64,000 nt of DNA from Halalkalicoccus sp. CGA53 (GCF_036429475.1 NZ_CP144125.1:3692276-3756275), one strand, 5' to 3'; counted from the first letter of the stretch, positions 43,996 to 56,038 are shown. The notes: a model not told the origin generated them from the letters alone. Made by a program: numbers and translations.

Positions 43996-44409
43996 TCACC
44001 CGAGCCGTTCGTCGAGGATCAGCCGCGTCTTCGTGCTGATGACCTCCTCGCACTCCCTGGCTTGCGTGATGAGCTGATTCAGTCCTCTGGTATCGGTCGC
44101 GTCCGCGACGAGGACGACGTCCTTCTCGCCGGAGACCTGCCAGACGAAGTCGACCTCGTCCCAGTCGGCCATCCGTTCGGAGACCTCCGTGGTATCGACA
44201 TCGACCGCCACGCCCACCTCGATCATCGCCTTCACGTTCCCGGTCCGGGTCGCGACCGTGAACCGTTCGATAACCTCCTCGTCTACCATCCGGTCGACGC
44301 GGTTCCTGACCGTCCCCTCGCTGGTGCCGACGCGCTCTGCGATCTCGGTGTAGGGCGTCCGCGCGTCGCGTCGGAGCACGTCGAGGATCCGCCGGTCGAG
44401 GTCGTCCAT
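43996..44409 (-). CDS. Lrp/AsnC family transcriptional regulator
   Basis: 137 residues: DNA-binding helix-turn-helix (LDRRILDVLRRDARTPYTEI, SEGTVRNRVDRMVDEEVIER) followed by the RAM ligand domain (VKAMIEVGVAVDVDTTEVSE). It is divergent from carA with 102 bases between the two starts, where a perfect 15-bp palindrome lies. It probably senses an amino acid and controls carA, itself, and perhaps carB, which carries a matching element. Confidence 0.9.
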   Translation of the reverse strand: MDDLDRRILDVLRRDARTPYTEIAERVGTSEGTVRNRVDRMVDEEVIERFTVATRTGNVKAMIEVGVAVDVDTTEVSERMADWDEVDFVWQVSGEKDVVLVADATDTRGLNQLITQARECEEVISTKTRLILDERLG

Positions 44410-44445
44410 CGGGGGGAGGAGGTAGGGACGAGGGTCACTTCACGA

Positions 44446-44470
44446 TTACGAAATTCGTAACCGAGCTTCG
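44446..44470. promoter_or_regulatory. Palindromic operator between lrp and carA
   Basis: TTACGAA-A-TTCGTAA (44446-44460) is a perfect 15-bp palindrome, 52-66 bases upstream of the carA ATG and just upstream of its TATA box TTTATG at 44480-44485. Bases 44451-44470 match 17 of 20 with the region upstream of carB (50694-50713, minus strand). The size and symmetry fit an Lrp-family site. Confidence 0.65.
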
Positions 44471-44511
44471 AAAGCAAGGTTTATGCACGCGACATTCGTA
44501 CGCATCTCGTA

Positions 44512-45573
44512 ATGTCGGACGCCTACGTGGCGCTTCCGGGCGGTCGCGTGCTCACCGCGCGCGCCCGTGCTCCGGGGCGCGCCCGCGGGGAACTCGTGTT
44601 CACGACCGCCTACACCGGCTACGAGGAGAGCCTCACCGACCCCTCCTACGAGGAGCAGGTGCTCACCTTCGCCTACCCACTCATCGGGAACTACGGCGTC
44701 CGAGCCGAGCGATTCGAGTCCGAGCGCGTCCACCCCCGTGCCGTCGTCGCGCTCGAACTCACCGAGAGCGTGTCGGAGTGGCTCGAGAGCGAGGGCGTCC
44801 CGGCGGTCGACCATCTCGACACGCGGGATCTCGTGACCGAGATCAGGGACACGGGCGCGATGAAGTGTGGGATCGCCGCCGGCCCCGACGCGTCCGAGGA
44901 GGCCGCTCGTGCCGAACTCGCGGAGTGCAAGCACATGAGCGAGCACACCGAGATCGGCGCGCAGGTGAGCGTAACGGAGCCGAAGACGGTCGAAGGGGGC
45001 GGGCGGTACGACGTCGCGCTGATCGACTGCGGGGCGAAGGGCTCGATCGTGAGTTCGCTCACCGACCGCGGCGCGGACGTTCACGTCCTGCCGTACGACA
45101 CCGCTCCCGAGGAGATCGCTTCGCTCGACCCCGACGTCGTCTTCGTCTCGAACGGACCGGGCGACCCCGAGACGTTCACCGACGCACAGCGGGTCGTCGA
45201 AGCGTCCGTCGGCGAGCGCCCGATCGCCGGCATCTGTCTCGGCCAGCAGGTCGTCGCGAACGCCCTCGGGGGCGAGACCGAGAAGATGACCTTCGGCCAC
45301 CGCGGGGTGAACCAGCCGGTGCGCGACCTCGCGACCGGTCGGGTCGTGATGACCACCCAGAACCACGGCTACACCGTCTCGGAGCCGGGCGACCTCGACG
45401 TGACACAGGTGAACGTCAACGACGACACCCCCGAGGGACTGGCGAGCGAGGAGCTGGGGGTCATCACCCGCCAGTACCACCCCGAGGCGAACCCGGGACC
45501 CCACGACACGCTCGACTTCTTCGACGACGTGCTCGCGCTCGCCGAGCCGGAACGCCGAGTCACGGCCGACTGA
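44512..45573 (+). CDS. carA: Carbamoyl-phosphate synthase small subunit
   Basis: 353 residues. The glutaminase triad is visible: Cys in AGICLGQQVVANALGG, His and Glu in YHPEANPGPHD. The N-terminal domain begins MSDAYVALPGGRVLTARARA and FTTAYTGYEESLTDPSY. It hydrolyses glutamine and passes ammonia to CarB to make carbamoyl phosphate for pyrimidines and arginine. It is not next to carB, which lies 2 kb downstream on the opposite strand. Confidence 0.95.
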   Translation: MSDAYVALPGGRVLTARARAPGRARGELVFTTAYTGYEESLTDPSYEEQVLTFAYPLIGNYGVRAERFESERVHPRAVVALELTESVSEWLESEGVPAVDHLDTRDLVTEIRDTGAMKCGIAAGPDASEEAARAELAECKHMSEHTEIGAQVSVTEPKTVEGGGRYDVALIDCGAKGSIVSSLTDRGADVHVLPYDTAPEEIASLDPDVVFVSNGPGDPETFTDAQRVVEASVGERPIAGICLGQQVVANALGGETEKMTFGHRGVNQPVRDLATGRVVMTTQNHGYTVSEPGDLDVTQVNVNDDTPEGLASEELGVITRQYHPEANPGPHDTLDFFDDVLALAEPERRVTAD

Positions 45574-45665
45574 GCCGTCTTTCCCACCGCCTAAGCTCGG
45601 GATGGGCGAGCGATCGCTTCGTTACCGGTCGAATAAGTAAGTGAACCGTACCTGTTTAGCGAGCC

Positions 45666-46709
45666 ATGCAGTTCGCACCGATGCCGGACGGCGACGAGCG
45701 GCTTCGCGACCGGCTCGCGGAGAGCGAGGCGAGCGTGGCGGTCGTCGGCTGTGGCGGGGCCGGCAGCAACAGCGTCGACGAGATCGAGCGCGAGACGGGC
45801 CTCCACCGGGTCGCGTGTAACACGGACGCACAGCACCTGCTCTCCGTGGACGCCGACGAGAAGGTGCTCCTCGGCCCGCGGTCGACCCGCGGCCGGGGAG
45901 CCGGTGCGAACGAGTGGGTCGGCGAGGACGCCGCCTCCGAGAGCAGGGAGGCGATCCGTGACGCGGTCGAGGGCTCGGATCTGGTGTTCGTCACGGCGGG
46001 GATGGGCGGCGGGACCGGGACGGGGAGCGCCCCGGTGGTCGCGAGGATCGCGCGCGACCTCGGAGCGGTGACCGTCGCCGTGGTCTCGACACCGTTCGCC
46101 GCGGAGGGACGGGTGCGAGCCGAGACGGCCGAGCGCGGTCTCGAACGGCTCCGTGCGGCCGCGGACACCACGATCGTCGTCCCGAACGACCGGATCCTCG
46201 GGCTCCGGGGCGAGCTCTCGGTGCGCGAGGCGTTCTCGGTGAGCGACCGCGTGCTCTCCGGCGCGGTCACCGGCGTCGCGAGGCTGCTCTCGACGTCGGG
46301 GACGATGAACGTCGATTTCGCCGACCTCCGGACGACGCTCTCGGGGAGCGAGGTCGCGATGTTCGGGCTCGGCGAGGGGGGCGGCGGCGACGCCGCTCGC
46401 GAGGCGGTGGTCGACGCGCTCCGTTCCCCGGTCCTCGACGCCGACGTGAGCGACGCGTCGAACGCGCTGCTCACCCTCACCCTCGGCCCGGGGATGAGTC
46501 TCCGAGAGGCCGATGACGCGGTCGAGGAGCTGCGAGCCAGGATCCGGGCCGACGCGCACGTCATCTGGGGGCTCTCGATCGACGACGACGCGACGGGAGC
46601 CAGCGCGAGCGTCGTGCTCACCGGCGTCGACTCCCCACAGATCCTCGGACCCTCGGTCCCCGCAGAACGGGGTCGGACCGACGGCGGGACCGATCGGTCG
46701 GAGTGGTGA
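45666..46709 (+). CDS. FtsZ-family tubulin-like GTPase, divergent
   Basis: 347 residues. The tubulin signature GGGTGTGSAPVVARIARDLG is intact, as are ASVAVVGCGGAGSNSV at the N-terminus, the T7-loop region NVDFADLRTTLSGSEVAMFG (with the catalytic aspartate) and the C-terminal VVLTGVDSPQILGPS. It lacks the long N-terminal extension of haloarchaeal FtsZ2 and its C-terminal tail is very short. It is probably an additional FtsZ paralogue rather than FtsZ1 or FtsZ2. It may polymerise in division or in shape control. The likely TATA box is in the GAATAAGTAAGTG region about 30 bases upstream. Confidence 0.85.
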   Translation: MQFAPMPDGDERLRDRLAESEASVAVVGCGGAGSNSVDEIERETGLHRVACNTDAQHLLSVDADEKVLLGPRSTRGRGAGANEWVGEDAASESREAIRDAVEGSDLVFVTAGMGGGTGTGSAPVVARIARDLGAVTVAVVSTPFAAEGRVRAETAERGLERLRAAADTTIVVPNDRILGLRGELSVREAFSVSDRVLSGAVTGVARLLSTSGTMNVDFADLRTTLSGSEVAMFGLGEGGGGDAAREAVVDALRSPVLDADVSDASNALLTLTLGPGMSLREADDAVEELRARIRADAHVIWGLSIDDDATGASASVVLTGVDSPQILGPSVPAERGRTDGGTDRSEW

Positions 46710-46739
46710 GCGCCGACCGTTCTCGTGCGAGCACGGTAA

Positions 46740-46867
46740 TGGGTGCGCGAGGACTCGAACCTCGGGCCGCCTGACCGACGCCCCATCGCCTCGTCGGGCG
46801 CGTCGCGCGCCGCGCCCGCCACCTTCCTCCTCAGTTCAGGAGTTCTTCCGGACTGAACTACACACCC
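46740..46867 (-). tRNA. tRNA-like gene with 54-base insertion, identity unresolved
   Basis: The minus strand gives an acceptor stem GGGTGTG/CGCACCC (one G-U pair), D arm GTTC-AGTCCGGAA-GAAC with the conserved A14, G18G19 and A21, a candidate anticodon stem CCTGA/TCAGG, variable loop CGGCC, and T arm CGAGG-TTCGAGT-CCTCG. The anticodon loop is interrupted by about 54 extra bases containing strong hairpins. Position 33 would be C rather than T, and I see no canonical bulge-helix-bulge splice site, so it may be an unusual intron-containing tRNA or a pseudo-tRNA. Confidence 0.45.
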
Positions 46868-46950
46868 GTGGGCCTCACTCGAAGACGTATCACAAAAGCA
46901 TAGCGGTCGGTCCTCGGAACGTTCAACTCGCTCACGTCGAGAGACGGGGT

Positions 46951-47450
46951 ATGGAGACGCCCGCCCTCGCCGGGTTCGTCGGCCAGCGCCGTCTCGATCA
47001 CGCGCTCGTGATCGGCGCTGGCGTCCTCGCGTTCTGGATCGGCTACTTCGGTGCCGCGGTCGCCTTCTTCGGAGGGATCGAGGCGCTCGCGCCGGGCACG
47101 CAGATCGACGGCGCACGCCGCTGGGCGGGAGTCGTCGGCGCGATGGCCTGCTGGGGGGCGTTCGCCTGCGCGTTCGTCCTCGCGAGGGGCGGGCCGGTCC
47201 TCGACGCGACGCTCTATCCGATCCTCACCACCGGTCTCGCTCCGATCGTCGGCCGGTGGCTCGCCTTCGGCCCCGCACCCGGAGAGCTTCGTGCGGGCGT
47301 CCTCGATCTCTCGCTCTCGCCGCTGGTCGACGCGCTGTTGATCCTGCTGTTCGGCGGCTCCTTTTTCGTCACGCTGCTCACCCTCTGGGCGAGCGCGCTC
47401 GGCGAGGAGGAGCGAGCGGCCTGGGAGCGAGAGAACCTCCCGGCGGAGTT

Positions 47451-47475
<25 letters not shown>
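46951..47475 (+). CDS. Four-helix membrane protein, haloarchaeal
   Basis: 174 residues from the ATG at 46951. Membrane segments include HALVIGAGVLAFWIGYFGAA, GVVGAMACWGAFACAFVLA and DALLILLFGGSFFVTLLTLW. No catalytic motif is seen. The last 25 bases overlap the end of carB on the opposite strand. Function unknown. Confidence 0.7.
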
Positions 47476-50639
<3,164 letters not shown>

Positions 50640-50693
50640 TCGTTCGGTGGGAGTTCGTTCGTCGTAATAAGCGCCCCGAAACGATACGAAAGA

Positions 50694-50718
50694 CGTAGCC
50701 CGGTTACGAAATTCGAAT
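50694..50718 (-). promoter_or_regulatory. Element upstream of carB matching the carA/lrp operator
   Basis: Minus strand 50713-50694 reads AATTTCGTAACCGGGCTACG, against AAATTCGTAACCGAGCTTCG upstream of carA: 17 of 20 identical. With 50704-50718 it also forms an imperfect TTACGAAATTCGAAT palindrome. A TATA-like CTTATTAC at 50664-50671 lies between it and the carB ATG. It overlaps the stop codon of the CapA gene. Confidence 0.6.
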
Positions 50719-52041
50719 CGTCCCTCGCCAGTCCTCGAACCCGACCTCCGTACCGTACGGGGCGGAGAGTTCCGATAGCCGCTCGACGATCCGTTCACCC
50801 GTCTCCGCGTCCGCGTATCGAGGGTAGCCCCGGCCCGACCGTGGCTCCTCGAACCCGAGGTCGATCGGGTGGAGGTCGATTCGCTCAACCTCGCCACCTT
50901 CGAACCGACAGATCGGAACGACGCTCAGCCAGAACCACTCGTCGGCGAGAAAGCCGATCCGCTCACCATCGCCCTCCGTGCGGGCGTCGTAGAGGTCGGC
51001 GGGGAGCGCGTCGTGGGAGAGGTCGTAGCGGTCGTAGAGTTCGGCCGGCTGGGTCGGGATCGTCTCGTTCTGCATCGCGAGGTTCCCGAGGCTGTAGCAG
51101 ATCGGGGCTCCGTCGTAGAGTTCGATTCCGCGTACGACGTGCGGCCCGTGACCGAAGACGACGTCCGCGCCGGCGTCGACACAGTCGTGGGCGAAGCGTT
51201 CAAGGAAGGCCGGAACCGAGTGGTCGTTTCGGTGACCCTCGGCCCCCTCGTGGACGTGGAGGCTCGCGACGACGAGGTCCGCCTGCCTGTTCGCAGCCTC
51301 GACTCTCGCGAGGACCGCGTCTCGGTCCTCCTCGTTCACCTCGCGACGGATCCCGAAGTCGTCTGCCTCCTCGAAGACGACGTCCTTGCCGCGGAGGTTC
51401 GGAAAGTGAAAGCCATCCGAACCGTCGCCGTCGACCGGGAACCCGAGGTCGCGGTAGCGCTCACGGGGCGCCTCGAGCCCGAGGTCGGAGGCGAGGTCGG
51501 TCACCAGGTCGAACGTCTCGGCGGGGATCTCGTAGGCCGTCTCCAGGCGTAGCGGCGAGACTCCAGGTCGACCCCCCAAGTCCGGTCGCTGGTGGCCGGC
51601 TTCGGTTCCGGGGACGAAACTCGTCGCGGCCGCAACGAGACCGACCCGGCCACAGGGCCGTTCGGCGTAGGTAGGTGCGCGCGCCGCAGCGAGGGTCGCA
51701 CCCAGTCCCGCGTAGGGAATCGCCCGCTCGTCCAGCGCCCGCATCGTCAGCTCCATGCCGGGTAGCGAGAGGTCGCCGGCGTGGTTCGTCGCGGCCGCGA
51801 GGAGGTCGAAGCCCATCCAGACGAGTTCGTCGGCGACCCAGGACGGAGCGTCCATGTACGTCCCGCCCGAGCGCGCGGCCGGGATCCCATCACCGTCGGT
51901 GAGCAACACCTCGAGGTTCGCGACGGCGGCGTCGGCCCCGCGGATCGTTTCGACGAGGCGGTCGAGTCCGGAATCGGCTCTGGTCCGGAGGCGTTGGGTG
52001 ACGATGGCGTCCCCCGCGAGCGCGAGCGTGGCGTCCGTCAT
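50704..52041 (-). CDS. CapA/PgsA-family metallophosphatase-like protein
   Basis: 445 residues. The first motif is LALAGDAIVTQRL near the start; GFDLLAAATNHAGDLSLPGM, ADLVVASLHVHEGAEG and ADVVFGHGPHVVRGIELYDG carry the metal-binding D, N and H residues of the CapA fold. Family members include the poly-gamma-glutamate synthesis protein CapA/PgsA, but there is no signal peptide here, so the role is more likely intracellular and remains unknown. It runs head-to-head with the M28 peptidase gene. Its stop codon lies in the carB promoter. Confidence 0.8.
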   Translation of the reverse strand: MTDATLALAGDAIVTQRLRTRADSGLDRLVETIRGADAAVANLEVLLTDGDGIPAARSGGTYMDAPSWVADELVWMGFDLLAAATNHAGDLSLPGMELTMRALDERAIPYAGLGATLAAARAPTYAERPCGRVGLVAAATSFVPGTEAGHQRPDLGGRPGVSPLRLETAYEIPAETFDLVTDLASDLGLEAPRERYRDLGFPVDGDGSDGFHFPNLRGKDVVFEEADDFGIRREVNEEDRDAVLARVEAANRQADLVVASLHVHEGAEGHRNDHSVPAFLERFAHDCVDAGADVVFGHGPHVVRGIELYDGAPICYSLGNLAMQNETIPTQPAELYDRYDLSHDALPADLYDARTEGDGERIGFLADEWFWLSVVPICRFEGGEVERIDLHPIDLGFEEPRSGRGYPRYADAETGERIVERLSELSAPYGTEVGFEDWRGTIRIS

Positions 52042-52136
52042 GGCACCGGGTCGGTGGGCGTCGATAAGAACCGGCCGCTGCCGGTCGATCTGGCTCCTAC
52101 CTCAGCCGTTATACGCGACCTGTGCGAGCGGCCCAC

Positions 52137-53459
52137 ATGGATCGAACCGACTGGATCGGCGAGACGTACACCTCACGGCTCGGACGCGACCTACTGTTCG
52201 ACCTCTCGGAGATCGGCGCCCGCCTCGCCGCGAGCGAGGGCGAGCGCGAGGGCCACGACCGCCTCGCGGAGGCGTTCGAGGAGAGCGGGGTACGCGACGT
52301 ACACGCCCACGAGTTCGAGATCCCCCGGTGGGAGCGTGGTACCTCGCGGTTCTCGATCGACGTCCCGAGAGAACGCGCGTTCGACGTGATCTCGCTGCCG
52401 GGGAGTCCGGCGGGCGAGGCAGAGGGTGAGGTCGTCCACCTCGGTTACGGCCTCCCGGAGGAGTTCGAGCGGTCGGATCTCGAGGGGAAGATCGTCGTCG
52501 CTCGCTCGGACGCACCGAGTCACCACCGCTGGATGCACCGCCGCGAGAAGTACTTCCGAGCGTACGAGGCCGGTGCTGCCGCCTTCGTCTACCAGAACCA
52601 CGTCCCGGGCTGTCTGCCGCCGACCGGGTCGCTCGGCGGCGGTACCGACGTGATGGGGCCGCTCCCCGCAGTCGGGATCAGTGCCGAGGAGGGCGAGCGC
52701 CTCGCCCAGTACGCCAGGGTCGGGTCGATCGAGGGCCGGGTGAGCGTCGACGTGACCGTCGGTGACGGGATCTCCCGGAACACGATCGGGACAGTGGGTC
52801 CAGCTACGGAGGAGGAGGTCCTGGTCGGGGCGCACGTCGACGGCCACGACATCAGCGAGGGGGCGCTCGACAACGCCTCGGGCGTGGCGGTGCTCGCGGA
52901 GGTCGCCCGGGCGCTCGTCCGGATCGAAGCCGACCTGGAGACGCGGGTACGACTGGTCGGCTTCGGCGCTGAGGAACTGGGCCTGATCGGCTCGCAGACC
53001 TACGCCGACGAGCACGATCTGGGAGGAACAAAGCTCGTCGTCAACTGTGACGGTGCCGGCAGGGCGCGAGACATGGCCGTCCGGACGTGCGGGTTCGAGG
53101 GCGTCGCGGAGGTACTCGAGGAGGTCGGTTCCGAATACGACCAGCCGATCGACCGGATCCCGGGGGTGAACCCCCACAGCGACCACTGGCCGTTCGTCTG
53201 GCGTGGGGTTCCGGGGGTACAGGTCCGCTCGGTCACCGGAGAGGGCCGCGGCTTCGGCCACACGTTCGCGGATACGTTCGACAAGACGGATACCCGGGCG
53301 GTGCGCGAGCACGCAATCCTGACGACGGCGCTCGTCGAGCGGGTCGCGGATCCGGGTACGGAGATCGTATCGCGCTCTGTCGACTCGATCAGGGAGGAAC
53401 TAGAGGCGAAGGAGCTGGACGTCTCGATGCGGGTCGCGGGCGACTGGCCCTACGAATGA
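52137..53459 (+). CDS. M28-family zinc peptidase with PA-like insertion
   Basis: 440 residues from the ATG at 52137. A protease-associated-type region (VVHLGYGLPEEFERSDLEGK, then IVVARSD) precedes the catalytic domain. Zinc ligands are expected in VGAHVDGHDISEGALDNASG, GFGAEELGLIGS, VNCDGAG and NPHSDHWPF; GHTFADTFDKTD closes the site. No signal peptide, so cytoplasmic aminopeptidase or amidase is the likely role. Followed by about 1 kb without genes. Confidence 0.85.
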   Translation: MDRTDWIGETYTSRLGRDLLFDLSEIGARLAASEGEREGHDRLAEAFEESGVRDVHAHEFEIPRWERGTSRFSIDVPRERAFDVISLPGSPAGEAEGEVVHLGYGLPEEFERSDLEGKIVVARSDAPSHHRWMHRREKYFRAYEAGAAAFVYQNHVPGCLPPTGSLGGGTDVMGPLPAVGISAEEGERLAQYARVGSIEGRVSVDVTVGDGISRNTIGTVGPATEEEVLVGAHVDGHDISEGALDNASGVAVLAEVARALVRIEADLETRVRLVGFGAEELGLIGSQTYADEHDLGGTKLVVNCDGAGRARDMAVRTCGFEGVAEVLEEVGSEYDQPIDRIPGVNPHSDHWPFVWRGVPGVQVRSVTGEGRGFGHTFADTFDKTDTRAVREHAILTTALVERVADPGTEIVSRSVDSIREELEAKELDVSMRVAGDWPYE

Positions 53460-53699
53460 GACCCAGCTTCGAGAAGGGGTTGGATGCACGGCTCGCGGAG
53501 TCCCGAAACTCGCCGAGAGTACCGATCTGCCGCGGTGTGAAGCGACCGTCCGACGAGGCACTGAGGGTGTGATCGGTGGTGGAAGACGGTAGCTTTCCTC
53601 GAGGACCGCGTCAGAGCGACGGCGACGCGTACGTCGGTTCGGCGCGATCACCCACGACGACGGAGCCTCAGCTCGAGACGTGAGTGCCCTGAAGTAGAT

Positions 53700-53742
53700 C
53701 GGCACGGAGTTGGTAGGTTGGGACCCATCGGACTCCGTGCCG
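53700..53742. repeat. Perfect 11-bp inverted repeat with 21-base loop
   Basis: CGGCACGGAGT (53700-53710) pairs with ACTCCGTGCCG (53732-53742) without mismatch. It lies in the gene-free region. It could be a structured RNA, a terminator, or the remains of a mobile element end; no neighbouring gene uses it obviously. Confidence 0.6.
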
Positions 53743-54180
53743 TGAGTAGCTTCGAGACACGCCCATATAGGTCTACTGTGATGATCCGGGTTAACGGTTC
53801 GCAGCTGCTCTTTCGAGGGATTCGGGACGAGTGGTGGCCGACCTCGACCGGGAATCCCGCCAGGTGCTTCACCCGGAGACGACGGTTCGTGGATCGCTCC
53901 GGTCCTCGTCGAACGGAAGGTAGTGGATCGACGCCGACTGACCGTATCAGCCGAGTTCTCACACGGAGGCGTGTTTCTATCGGGGGAGAACGTACGTTTC
54001 GTCGGGAACTCCACACCGACGCCGGGAGACCGTGAACCCGATTCGCGTCGGTCGGACGCCTCCGATCAGCACGGACGAAACCCCGACGTAGCACACCGAG
54101 ATCCGACAACGAGAACAGGGTAGTGGGCGGCGGCGCAGCAACAGAAACGGACCCGGAACGACCGGTGGCGGTCGGGACCC

Positions 54181-54411
54181 ACGAACGATAGCTCGGATCG
54201 ATGGCAGGCGATCGAACTGCTCGAAGGGCTCGCACTCGAGGAGTACGGAGCGAAGCGCTTCGGTGCGCTCGCGTGCCCCCCGCAGGATACGGCCGGGGAG
54301 ATCGGCGAGACGGAGACCGACGACAGCGGTACGGAGAAAGCGTGTTCGGAGGGATTTCACGAACGGGGTCGTCGTGATCGAGGAGAGTCGAACGAGGCAG
54401 AGGCGGTGTGA
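54181..54411 (+). pseudogene. Relic of a TrmB-type regulator N-terminus
   Basis: The frame reads WQAIELLEGLALEEYGAKRF, then GALACPPQDTAGEIGETE, resembling the start of haloarchaeal TrmB winged-helix regulators (pattern AIELLExLGLxEYEAxxFVAL...GTAxEIxE). Just where the recognition helix should follow, similarity is lost, and the frame runs to a TGA at 54409-54411 as an acidic tail. No start codon is present upstream back to a TAG at 54121. It is therefore a decayed fragment. Confidence 0.55.
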
Positions 54412-54434
54412 GCCGAACGGGTGGGGCGAACGTC

Positions 54435-54647
54435 TCAATCCAGCGGTGGGATGAGCGTCCCCTCGGTTCGCAGCATGAGAACGACGACGACGGCGACGAA
54501 GACGAGCGAACCGGGGACCGCGATCCAGAGGGCAGCTGCGAGAGAGGCCCCCGTCACCAGTCGGACGAACAGCAGCGAGGGAAAGACCGTCGTGATGGAG
54601 ACGGCGATGGCGACGGTGACGAACAGTACCTGCTCGCGGTCGAACAT
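54435..54647 (-). CDS. Small two-helix membrane protein
   Basis: 70 residues from the ATG at 54647 (MFDREQVLFVTVAIAVSITT). Two hydrophobic segments: VTVAIAVSITTVFPSLLFV and ALWIAVPGSLVFVAVVVVLM, ending RTEGTLIPPLD. Codon use matches real haloarchaeal genes. Function unknown. It shares the strand with the amidohydrolase 41 bases upstream. Confidence 0.6.
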   Translation of the reverse strand: MFDREQVLFVTVAIAVSITTVFPSLLFVRLVTGASLAAALWIAVPGSLVFVAVVVVLMLRTEGTLIPPLD

Positions 54648-54688
54648 CCCCGTAACGTCGGGGGACGAATCGTATGTGCGTATCGGTC

Positions 54689-55951
54689 CTACGAGAAGCT
54701 CCGGAGCGTCTCGGTGATCACGTCGACGCCGATACGGATGCACTCCTCGTCGACGTCGAAGTAGGCGGTGTGGTGGCCGGCGACGTTGCTCGCGCCGATC
54801 CCCACGTAGGTCGCCTCGCCGCCCCCCTCCTGCACCCGGCGAATGAGGTACGAGGCGTCCTCGCTTCCGCCGAAGTCCGAACGCTCGGTGACGGTCTCGA
54901 CACCGGAGACCGATCCGGCCGCGTCGGCCACGCGCTCGACCATCGCGTCGTCGGCGACGAAGCTCGTCGTCTTCCCGTACAGCGACGTCTCGACCTCGCA
55001 GTCGTGCATTTCGGCGGCGGCGCCGACGATGCGTTCGGCGTGATCGAGCATGTACTCGTTCAGCTCGGCGGTCTCGCCGCGGACCTCGACGCGCATTCGT
55101 GCGTCCTCGGGGATCACGTTCTGGTTGTTCGGCGACTCGACCATCCCGACGTTGATCCGGGTCGCGCCCTCGGCGTGTCGGGGGATGCCGTAGAGTCCCT
55201 GTACCGCGGCCGCGAGCGCCTGCATCGCGTTCCGGCCCTCCTGTGGCGCGCCGCCGGCGTGGGCGGGCTCGCCCGAGAAGGCCACGTCGAGTTTCGCGTT
55301 CGAGAGCGGGCGTTCGTAGCCCGCGACGACGGTTCCCGTCTCGCGGTCCAGACCGACGTGTACGGCGAGGAGGGCGTCGACGTCGGAGAGGAGGTCGGTC
55401 CGGCTCATCGGGTAGCCCCCGCGGCCGCCCTCCTCGGCGGGCTGGACGAACAGGCGGAGCGTGCCGTCGAACCCCGTCTCGGGGACTGCGCGAGCGACGC
55501 CGATCCCGATCGCCGCGTGTGCGTCGTGGCCGCAGGCGTGCATCTCGTTCGGGTGGACGCTCGCGAACCCCTCCCGCGCCGGCCTGTGGTCGTCGCCGTC
55601 GGCCTCCGAGCGGGGCAGCGCGTCGATGTCGACGCGGACCCCGACGACGGGGCCGTCGCCGAAGCGCCGCTCCGCGACCAGCCCGCTGATCCCCTCCATG
55701 CGGTCGAGGTACGCCTCTGGAGCGCCCGCCTCGCGTGCCCGCCGCAACGCGGCGTCGAGCTCCTCCTTCCCGGGAACCCCGAGGCGATCGTCGGGGGAGA
55801 GGGCGTCGGAGCCGAGGGAGAGGTCGTAGCCGAGCTCCTCCAGTTCCTCGGCGAGCAGGGCTGTCGTTCGGAACTCCGTCCAGCCGACCTCCGGGTACCG
55901 GTGGAGGTCCCTGCGGAGTTCGACGAGCGACCAGTCGCTGATGGTTGCCAT
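54689..55951 (-). CDS. M20-family amidohydrolase (M20D, aminobenzoyl-glutamate type)
   Basis: 420 residues from the ATG at 55951 (MATISDWSLVELRRDLHRYP). Metal-site segments are VVGVRVDIDALPRSE, NEMHACGHDAHAAIGIGVAR and LFVQPAEEGGRGGYPMSRTD; the dimerisation domain follows (LSNAKLDVAFSGEPAHAGG) and the last ligand is in ASNVAGHHTAYFDVDEECIR. It hydrolyses an amide bond of an acylated amino acid or aminobenzoyl-glutamate. Substrate not defined. It is divergent from a small membrane protein gene. Confidence 0.85.
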   Translation of the reverse strand: MATISDWSLVELRRDLHRYPEVGWTEFRTTALLAEELEELGYDLSLGSDALSPDDRLGVPGKEELDAALRRAREAGAPEAYLDRMEGISGLVAERRFGDGPVVGVRVDIDALPRSEADGDDHRPAREGFASVHPNEMHACGHDAHAAIGIGVARAVPETGFDGTLRLFVQPAEEGGRGGYPMSRTDLLSDVDALLAVHVGLDRETGTVVAGYERPLSNAKLDVAFSGEPAHAGGAPQEGRNAMQALAAAVQGLYGIPRHAEGATRINVGMVESPNNQNVIPEDARMRVEVRGETAELNEYMLDHAERIVGAAAEMHDCEVETSLYGKTTSFVADDAMVERVADAAGSVSGVETVTERSDFGGSEDASYLIRRVQEGGGEATYVGIGASNVAGHHTAYFDVDEECIRIGVDVITETLRSFS

Positions 55952-56038
55952 ACGTGAGCCGCGGGCCCCCGGGGCTAAAACGCTCGGGCCCCGGCAGCGA
56001 ACGGTAGAGTGATTCCTCGGGAGCGAAAAGCCCCGTCC

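Larger units (their letters stand above)
53460..54434. other. About 1 kb largely non-coding region
   Basis: All six frames give only short or compositionally random ORFs, and codon-position bias is lost. Two structures stand out and are listed separately: an 11-bp inverted repeat and a TrmB-like gene relic. The rest shows no promoter or gene I can support. It has the look of a decayed or partly deleted insertion. Confidence 0.6.
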
